Translations under genes and position numbers: made by a program
Assembly (NCBI RefSeq): GCF_014650075.1
Contig: NZ_BMUG01000004.1
Location: forward strand, 186,001-250,000
Direction of reading: 5' to 3'
Length of the DNA stretch: 64,000 nucleotides
From: Streptomyces microflavus
GTDB taxonomy: Bacteria; Actinomycetota; Actinomycetes; Streptomycetales; Streptomycetaceae
The notes under the pieces: model-generated
The model's database searches: none
Told to the model about the DNA's origin: nothing
The model's input: the letters and a program-made list of their open reading frames with translations, nothing else
Shown: in pieces, positions 58,473 through 64,000 of the stretch
Layout of the letters: the number at the start of each line of letters is the position of its first letter
Numbering within the stretch: the first letter of the stretch is position 1

Positions 58473-59119
58473 AGCTTCTCCTCCGATGCCTGGACGTACA
58501 CCGCGCCGTTCCCGCTCAGCTCCAGCTGGAACGCCTCGCCGGAGCCGCGCCCCACCATGTCCCGCCAGCCGACCGCGGTGGAGAGCTTGTTGCGGACCTC
58601 CCCGTGGTGGGCGACGTACGCCTGGGGGTCCACATGGACGTCCCGGCCCGGGGTGATCGGCAGCTCGATCACCCCGCCGTGCGCCATCACCGCGACCGCG
58701 CCGTGCCCCTTGAGGGTGGTGGTGAACAGTCCCTGGCCGGTCACCTGGCCGCGCACCATGCCCATCACGCCGCCCTGCGAGCCCATGAACATCGTGCCCT
58801 GCTGGAGGGTCCCGTCGAAGGCGAGGAGGCGGTCGGCCTCCACGTACAGGGTGTCGCCGGCCAGGTTGATCACCTGGATGTGGTGGCCGCCGTGGCCGAA
58901 CATCACCGTGCCCGAGCCCTCCACCGTCATCAGCGGTGTCGCCTCACCCGTCACCCGGCGGCCGATCATCGAGGCGAAGCCGCCCTGGCCGCCCTGGATG
59001 TTCGGGGTGAAGGAGACCTCGCCCCGGTAGGCCAGCATCGCGCCGCGCTGGCTGAACAGCTTCTGGCCCGGGGCCACCGTGGCCTCGATCATCTTGGAGT
59101 TGATCTCCCGGAACGGCAT
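58469..59119 (-). CDS. AIM24-family protein (second of three)
   Basis: A 216-residue AIM24 protein. Typical parts are MIEATVAPGQKLFSQRGAMLAYRGEV, the VEGSGTVMFG strand, LYVEADRLLAFDGTLQQGT, GLFTTTLKGHGAVAV, and a final QLELSGNGAVYVQ. Its ATG shares one base with the stop of the first copy, so translation is coupled across the set. It is most similar to the first copy, consistent with duplication. Confidence 0.85.
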   Translation of the reverse strand: MPFREINSKMIEATVAPGQKLFSQRGAMLAYRGEVSFTPNIQGGQGGFASMIGRRVTGEATPLMTVEGSGTVMFGHGGHHIQVINLAGDTLYVEADRLLAFDGTLQQGTMFMGSQGGVMGMVRGQVTGQGLFTTTLKGHGAVAVMAHGGVIELPITPGRDVHVDPQAYVAHHGEVRNKLSTAVGWRDMVGRGSGEAFQLELSGNGAVYVQASEEKL

Positions 59120-59751
59120 CAGACATCGCCCCCGACGGTGTTGCGCTCGCTCGGCTGTACGTAGACCAGGCCGTCGCCCTCGAAGCGGATCTGGAACGCC
59201 TCGCCCGAGCCCTCGCCCATCAGCGTCCGGAAGTTCACCCCGGCCTGGAAGTGCTGCTGGAGGTTGCCCTGGTGGGCGATGTACGCGCCGGGGTCGACCA
59301 TCAGCGGATACTGCGGGGTCACCCGCAGCAGCACCGCCGCGCCGTCCGACATGATCGCCGCCTGCCCGGTGCCCTCCACCGTGGTGGTGAACAGGCCGTT
59401 GCCGCTCGCCCCGCCGCGCAGCCCGGTGAACGTCGTCCCCGTGCGCAGCCCGGCGTCGGTGGCCAGCAGATTGCTCGCCTCCACGTACAGCTTGTCGCCG
59501 TGCAGCGCGACCAGGTTGATCTCGCTCGCGCGGTCGGCGAAGTAGCAGGTGCCCTGCCCGGACACCTCCATCACCGTCATCTGTTCGCCGGTCAGCCGGC
59601 GGGTCACCATCCCGCGGAGCCCCTCACCGCCGCCGGACAGTTTCTTGAAGGTCATCCGGCCGTCGTACGCGACCATCGAACCGTTCTTCGCCTTGACGCC
59701 ATCGCCCGTCAGATCGACGGCGAGCGTCTTGCTGCCTTGGAGTCGGAACAT
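59119..59751 (-). CDS. AIM24-family protein (first of three)
   Basis: A 210-residue AIM24 protein, the promoter-proximal gene of a three-gene operon. Recognisable parts are FRLQGSKTLAVDLTGDGVKAKNGSMVAYDG, MEVSGQGTCYFADRASEINLVAL, LYVEASNLLATDAGLRTGT, GLFTTTVEGTGQAAI, and FQIRFEGDGLVYVQPSERN (short blocks of the family pattern). ATG 59751 gives the common N-terminus; GTG 59757 is possible. There is no clear ribosome binding site. Confidence 0.85.
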   Translation of the reverse strand: MFRLQGSKTLAVDLTGDGVKAKNGSMVAYDGRMTFKKLSGGGEGLRGMVTRRLTGEQMTVMEVSGQGTCYFADRASEINLVALHGDKLYVEASNLLATDAGLRTGTTFTGLRGGASGNGLFTTTVEGTGQAAIMSDGAAVLLRVTPQYPLMVDPGAYIAHQGNLQQHFQAGVNFRTLMGEGSGEAFQIRFEGDGLVYVQPSERNTVGGDV

Positions 59752-59984
59752 CGCCACGCGACGAAGGTAGCCGCCCGTCCCACGCCCCGGCCAGGTCCTA
59801 CGGAACCGTTACGCCCCTGATGCTCCCCTGATGCACACCCGGACCGGCCCTGATATGCGGCGATACGCGCAGCCGCGGACGGGGCGGGCCCCGGCGCCGG
59901 GGCCGGGCCGGCACGATGCCACAATGGGGGCGGCTTGTGCCTGGGTTCACAAGCCCACACGCCCCTCCCACCGAAGGTGCCCTC

Positions 59985-60335
59985 GTGGACATCAAGACCG
60001 CTTCCGCCCTGCACCGGCTGCGCCTCATCTCGCTTCCCGAGGCGCTCTCCTTCCCGGCGCTCCTCATTTTCGGCTCGCTGCTCATGCGGGTCTCGGACAT
60101 CGACTTCCTGATGCCGCCCCTCGGCATGATCCACGGCGTCCTCTTCACGATCTACGTCGTGTTCCTGCTGGATGTCTGGATCAAGGCCAAGTGGCCGCTC
60201 AAGCGTGTCGCGCTCTTCTTCCTCCTCGCAGTCATCCCCTTCGGCGGCCTCTACGGCGACAAGCTCCTGAAGGGTTACGAGGCCGACGGCGTCATCGCCG
60301 CCCGCGCCCGCCGCGAAGGCACGGTCAGCGCATGA
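59985..60335 (+). CDS. DUF3817 membrane protein
   Basis: A 116-residue protein with three predicted helices and the DUF3817 pattern ([44 protein letters not shown], and a C-terminal [19 protein letters not shown]). The function is unknown; it is conserved in actinobacteria. GTG 59985 follows GAAGGTG. It overlaps the next gene by four bases (ATGA), so the two are coupled. Confidence 0.85.
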   Translation: MDIKTASALHRLRLISLPEALSFPALLIFGSLLMRVSDIDFLMPPLGMIHGVLFTIYVVFLLDVWIKAKWPLKRVALFFLLAVIPFGGLYGDKLLKGYEADGVIAARARREGTVSA

Positions 60336-60625
60336 TCGTCGCGTTCTCGGTCTCCCCGCTCGGTGTGGGTGAGGACGTCGGGGAGTACGTCGCCGACGCC
60401 GTGCGGGTCGTCCGTGAATCCGGGCTGCCCAACCGCACCGACGCCATGTTCACCTCCATCGAGGGGGAGTGGGACGAGGTCATGGACGTCGTCAAGCGCG
60501 CGGTGGCCGCCGTCGAGGCCCGCGCGGGACGCGTCTCCCTGGTACTGAAGGCCGACATCCGGCCCGGTGTCACCGACGGTCTGACCTCGAAGGTCGAGAC
60601 GGTGGAGCGGTACCTCGCCCCCTGA
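60332..60625 (+). CDS. MTH1187-family thiamine-binding protein
   Basis: A 97-residue protein of the MTH1187/YkoF-like fold (DUF77), with [24 protein letters not shown] at the start and [14 protein letters not shown] later. Members bind thiamine or its precursors and are thought to buffer them, but the physiological role is not settled. ATG 60332 overlaps the DUF3817 stop. A terminator follows at 60664. Confidence 0.88.
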   Translation: MIVAFSVSPLGVGEDVGEYVADAVRVVRESGLPNRTDAMFTSIEGEWDEVMDVVKRAVAAVEARAGRVSLVLKADIRPGVTDGLTSKVETVERYLAP

Positions 60626-60663
60626 CGCCCCGTCCGGCATCCGCCGCTCCTCGTTCACCCGAT

Positions 60664-60695
60664 AAGCCCCCGCCGCCACACGGCCGGGGGCTTTT
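60664..60695 (+). terminator. Terminator after the thiamine-binding protein gene
   Basis: Nine-base arms AAGCCCCCG (60664-60672) and CGGGGGCTT (60685-60693), loop 12, ending in TTTT. Confidence 0.85.
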
Positions 60696-60798
60696 CCGGC
60701 TCCGGATCAAAAACCGCTCACTCGGACCTGCCAAGTCGACACGCCGTTGTCCGTCCCCTTCTGTGGGGATATCAACCCGTTCGACAGTGGGAGGCACG

Positions 60799-62640
60799 GT
60801 GCGGTCGGAGGGCTACGACTACGACACCTACAGCCGGCTCGCGGGTCCGCTCACCGAGCCGGACCCCGAGGGATACCGAGTCCGGTACCGATCCCTGCTC
60901 TCGACGGAGAAACACCGAATAAGGGCCGTCCTCCTGATGACGCTGGCCCCGGTGCTCACCGGCGTCCTGCTGCTCTACCTGGTCTGGCCCACGCACTGGA
61001 CCGAGCGGGAGAACGGGGAGCGGTGGCTCGTCGTCGCCGACACCGTGATGCTGGTCTCGATCGGCCTGATCGAGCTCTTCATGCTGGTCAACGTGGTCTC
61101 CATCGCGCACGCGACGATGGTCGCCAGGGACCCCGTACCCGTGACGCCCGAGCAGGGCACCCGGGTCGCGTTCCTCACCACGTACGTTCCCGGCAAGGAA
61201 CCGCTCTCCATGGTGCGCGCCACCCTGAAGGGCGCGGTGCGCCTCACGCACCCCGGCCCGCTGGACATCTGGCTCCTCGACGAGGGCGACGACCCGGCAG
61301 CCCGGATGCTCTGCGCGGAGCTGGGCGTGCACCACTTCACCCGGCGCGGGGTGCCCGAGTGGAACCGTAAGAAGGGCGTCCACAAGGCGAGGACGAAGCA
61401 CGGCAACTACAACGCCTGGATCGCCCTGCACGGCGACGCCTACGACTTCTTCGCCTCCGTCGACACCGACCATGTGCCGATGCCCAACTTCCTGGAACGG
61501 ATGATGGGCTACTTCCGGGACCCGGACGTCGCCTTCGTCGTCGGACCGCAGGTCTACGGGAACTACGACTCGGCCGTCACCAAGGCCGCCGAATCGCAGC
61601 AGTTCCTCTTCCACGCGCTGATCCAGCGCGCGGGCAACCGCTACGGCGCCCCGATGTTCGTCGGCACCAACAACGTCGTCCGCGTCGCCGCCGTACGCCA
61701 GGTCGGCGGTCTCTACGACTCGATCACCGAGGACATGGCGACCGGCTTCGAGATCCACCGCCGCCGCAACCCCCTCACCGGACGCTTCTGGCGCTCCGTC
61801 TACACCCCCGACGTGCTGGCCGTCGGCGAGGGGCCCGCCTCCTGGACGGACTTCTTCACCCAGCAGCTGCGCTGGTCCCGGGGGACGTACGAGACGCTGT
61901 TCAAGCAGTACGGCAAGGCACTGTTCCGGGTGCCGCCCGGCCGGCTCCTCAGCTACACCCTGATGCTCGTCTACTACCCGATGACGGCCGTCAACTGGCT
62001 GCTCGGCGTGGGGAGCTGTGTGCTCTTCCTCTGGTTCGGCGCGTCCGGCACCCAGGTCGCCGCCTCCATCTGGCTGATGCTCTACAGCGACGCGGCGGCC
62101 CTCCAGATAGGGCTCTACCTCTGGAACCGGCGCCACAACGTCTCCCCGCACGAACCCGAGGGCTCCGGCGGCCTCGCCGGGATGGCCATGTCCGCGCTCT
62201 CCGCGCCGATCTACCTCAAGTCGCTCGGCTCGGCCGTGCTCCGTACCGACGGCCGGTTCGTCGTCACGCCCAAGGGCGGCCAGGTCTCCCCGGACCGGCT
62301 GCTCACCTTCCGGATCCACCTCTTCTGGGCCGCGGTCCTGCTCTCCTCGCTCGCCGCCTCCGTCTACCTGGACCACACCCATGTCGCGATGCGGACCTGG
62401 GCGGCGCTGGGGCTCGCGATATCCCTGTCCCCGGTCGCGGTGTGGGCCTGGACCGAGTGGCAGGACCGGCGTACACGGGCCCGCAGTGCCGTACCGGCAC
62501 CCGCCCCCACTCCCGTACAGCAGCAGCCGCTGCCCGAGCCGGCGTTCGTCACCACGACGACCACCACCACGACCAGCGCCCCGGCGACCAGCAGCGCGAG
62601 TGCCGGTACCACCGCCACCACCACCGCAGGAGGGAACTGA
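60799..62640 (+). CDS. cslA: Membrane glycosyltransferase family 2, CslA-like
   Basis: A 613-residue processive beta-glycan synthase-like protein. Two helices precede the catalytic domain (about 41-66 and 78-103). GT2 motifs are DEGDD (161-165), DTDHVP (222-227), TED (310-312) and QQLRW (355-359), the cellulose-synthase pattern; no PilZ domain is present. Four or more helices follow. The C-terminal 40 residues are Thr/Ser/Pro-rich. GTG 60799 is preceded by GGGAGG. The next gene encodes a GlxA-like oxidase, as in the cslA-glxA pair needed for the glycan at hyphal tips; the symbol rests on that pairing, and a paralogue elsewhere cannot be excluded. Confidence 0.85.
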   Translation: MRSEGYDYDTYSRLAGPLTEPDPEGYRVRYRSLLSTEKHRIRAVLLMTLAPVLTGVLLLYLVWPTHWTERENGERWLVVADTVMLVSIGLIELFMLVNVVSIAHATMVARDPVPVTPEQGTRVAFLTTYVPGKEPLSMVRATLKGAVRLTHPGPLDIWLLDEGDDPAARMLCAELGVHHFTRRGVPEWNRKKGVHKARTKHGNYNAWIALHGDAYDFFASVDTDHVPMPNFLERMMGYFRDPDVAFVVGPQVYGNYDSAVTKAAESQQFLFHALIQRAGNRYGAPMFVGTNNVVRVAAVRQVGGLYDSITEDMATGFEIHRRRNPLTGRFWRSVYTPDVLAVGEGPASWTDFFTQQLRWSRGTYETLFKQYGKALFRVPPGRLLSYTLMLVYYPMTAVNWLLGVGSCVLFLWFGASGTQVAASIWLMLYSDAAALQIGLYLWNRRHNVSPHEPEGSGGLAGMAMSALSAPIYLKSLGSAVLRTDGRFVVTPKGGQVSPDRLLTFRIHLFWAAVLLSSLAASVYLDHTHVAMRTWAALGLAISLSPVAVWAWTEWQDRRTRARSAVPAPAPTPVQQQPLPEPAFVTTTTTTTTSAPATSSASAGTTATTTAGGN

Positions 62641-62643
62641 CCC

Positions 62644-64000
62644 ATGGCCTACCGGCCTTCGAAGAAGATGCGGAAGACGCTCCTGGGCGGCGGCGCCGTG
62701 GTCGTGCTAGCGGGGCTCAACGCCCCGGCGGCACTCTCCTTCGCGGAGGACCAGTACCACGCGTACAAGATCGCCCAGCCGAAGTACCAGGCGGAGTACG
62801 GCTCCTGGCAGCGGGTCGACATCCCGAAGGAGTACCGGACCAACGCCATCCATGCGGCGCTCCTGCACACCGGGAAGGTGCTGATCGTCGCGGGCTCCGG
62901 CAACGACGAGAAGAACTTCGACGCGGGCACCTTCGACACCGTGCTGTGGGACCCGGCCGAGAACGTCTTCCAGAAGATCCCCACCCCCGAGGACTTCTTC
63001 TGCGGCGGCCACGCCCAGCTCCCGGACGGGCGGCTGCTGATCGCCGGCGGCACCGCCCGCTACGAGGTCCTGGACGACAAGGTGAAGCGGGCCGGCGGCG
63101 GCATGCGGGTGAAGAACGAGAACCCGGACAAGCCGCTGAAGCTGAAGAAGGGCACGGTCTTCCGCTCGCCCTCCGGTGTCGAGTACGCCGCCAAGTTCGA
63201 CGTCACCGTGCCGAAGGCGAAGCGCGAGTTCGAGGTCGACTACTTCAAGAGCGGCCAGATGAAGCCGTGGAAGACGAAGGTGACGGCGGCGGAGCAGCGG
63301 GTCTTCGTGGAGGCGCTGAACGACGGCCCCGACGCGGTGGCGACCGACGCCGCCCAGTACGAGATCGTCGGCCTCAAGGGCAAGGCGGCCGACAACTCCT
63401 ACGGGCTCGCCGAGAAGATCACCATGGACAAGCAGGACTTCCAGGGGATCAGGGCCGCCTACGAGTTCGACCCGACGGCGGAGAAGTACATCCCGGTCGA
63501 CCCGATGAAGGAGGCCCGCTGGTACCCGACGCTCGTCGGCCTTGAGGACGGCAAGGTGCTCGCCGTCTCCGGCCTCGACGACGTCGGCGCGATCCTTCCG
63601 GGCGACAACGAGGTCTACGACCCGAAGACCAAGAAGTGGACCAAGGGCCCCTTCCACTACTTCCCGACCTACCCCGCGCTCTTCCTGACCAAGGGCGGCA
63701 AGCTCTTCTACCCGGGCGCCAACGCCGGTTACGGCCCGGCGGACAAGGGGCGCGAGCCGGGGATCTGGGACCTGAAGAAGAACACCTTCACCAAGGTGCC
63801 CGGTCTGACCGACACCGACGAGCTGGAGACGGCGGCCTCGCTGCTGCTGCCGCCCGTGCAGGACCAGAAGGTGATGGTGCTGGGAGGGGGAGGAGTCGGC
63901 GAGTCCAAGAAGTCCACGGCCCGCACGGCCGTCATCGACCTCAAGCAGGAAAGCCCGGCCTTCACGGCGGGGCCCGACCTGCCCCAGGGCACGCGCTACC
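62644..64000 (+). CDS. glxA: GlxA-like radical copper oxidase (galactose oxidase family), truncated by window end
   Basis: The first 452 residues are present; the frame is open to the last base. After a basic start and one hydrophobic segment (about 13-32, membrane anchor or signal) comes a kelch-type beta-propeller. Cys120 in DFFCGGH and Trp293-Tyr294 in ARWYPTLV occupy the places of the Cys and Tyr that form the thioether radical cofactor of galactose oxidase. The copper-ligand Tyr-His-His region lies beyond the window. ATG 62644 follows AGGAGGG in the end of the cslA gene, 3 bases away. The partner glycosyltransferase and this oxidase together modify the tip-associated glycan in S. lividans and S. 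coelicolor. Confidence 0.88.
   Translation, partial: MAYRPSKKMRKTLLGGGAVVVLAGLNAPAALSFAEDQYHAYKIAQPKYQAEYGSWQRVDIPKEYRTNAIHAALLHTGKVLIVAGSGNDEKNFDAGTFDTVLWDPAENVFQKIPTPEDFFCGGHAQLPDGRLLIAGGTARYEVLDDKVKRAGGGMRVKNENPDKPLKLKKGTVFRSPSGVEYAAKFDVTVPKAKREFEVDYFKSGQMKPWKTKVTAAEQRVFVEALNDGPDAVATDAAQYEIVGLKGKAADNSYGLAEKITMDKQDFQGIRAAYEFDPTAEKYIPVDPMKEARWYPTLVGLEDGKVLAVSGLDDVGAILPGDNEVYDPKTKKWTKGPFHYFPTYPALFLTKGGKLFYPGANAGYGPADKGREPGIWDLKKNTFTKVPGLTDTDELETAASLLLPPVQDQKVMVLGGGGVGESKKSTARTAVIDLKQESPAFTAGPDLPQGTRY

Overview
The window is a chromosome segment of a high-GC actinomycete, almost certainly Streptomyces. It is very GC-rich, uses many GTG/TTG starts, has GGAGG-type ribosome binding sites, and carries genus-typical genes (nrtL, scy, filP, nucS, an actinobacterial Rho with a long insert). 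From memory the gene order matches the S. coelicolor SCO5351-SCO5400 core region up to meaB. That synteny was recalled, not computed. No rRNA, tRNA, CRISPR array, insertion sequence or prophage was seen.

Layout. 1-6.7 kb: the tail of a response regulator, nrtL, lysA, then hom-thrC and a separately spaced thrB (aspartate-family amino acids). 7-19 kb: rho with a long leader, a 12-bp tandem repeat, an LCP wall-polymer ligase, rpmE behind a SigR-type promoter, prfA-prmC (release factor and its methylase), a threonylcarbamoyl-AMP synthase, a phosphatase-like protein lacking the usual catalytic Cys, a two-gene low-GC island, a divergent glyA and a WecA/TagO-like transferase. 19.3-27.7 kb: the F1Fo ATP synthase cluster atpIBEFHAGDC, followed by a DUF2550 protein. 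27.8-31.8 kb: a GH18 chitinase with its two-component genes, under a promoter that has the classical pair of direct repeats.

31.9-44.7 kb: cobalamin adenosyltransferase, 3-hydroxybutyryl-CoA dehydrogenase, an anti-anti-sigma-like STAS protein, a STAND-like membrane ATPase, the mismatch endonuclease NucS, an LLM flavoprotein, and two tandem paralogous ABC exporter pairs. 44.7-49.8 kb: filP and scy, coiled-coil proteins of the polar-growth machinery. 50-52.8 kb: methylmalonyl-CoA epimerase, thiolase and MeaB, which together with the adenosyltransferase belong to B12-dependent acyl-CoA metabolism.

52.8-64 kb is more accessory: an orphan YrhB/Imm35-like gene with an unknown partner, an acidic PepSY protein divergent from an OmpR-type two-component system with clear operator repeats, a MarR regulator with a palindrome over its start codon, three tandem AIM24 genes, two small conserved genes, and a CslA/GlxA-type pair (beta-glycan synthase plus radical-copper oxidase) cut by the window end.

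The points most worth a second look are the Cys-to-Ser phosphatase-like protein, SigR-like promoters before both rpmE and rho, the rho-lcp minisatellite, the strong hairpin between atpD and atpC, the Arg-type P-loop ATPase with an extracytoplasmic tail, the acidic PepSY/two-component locus, and the low-GC island.
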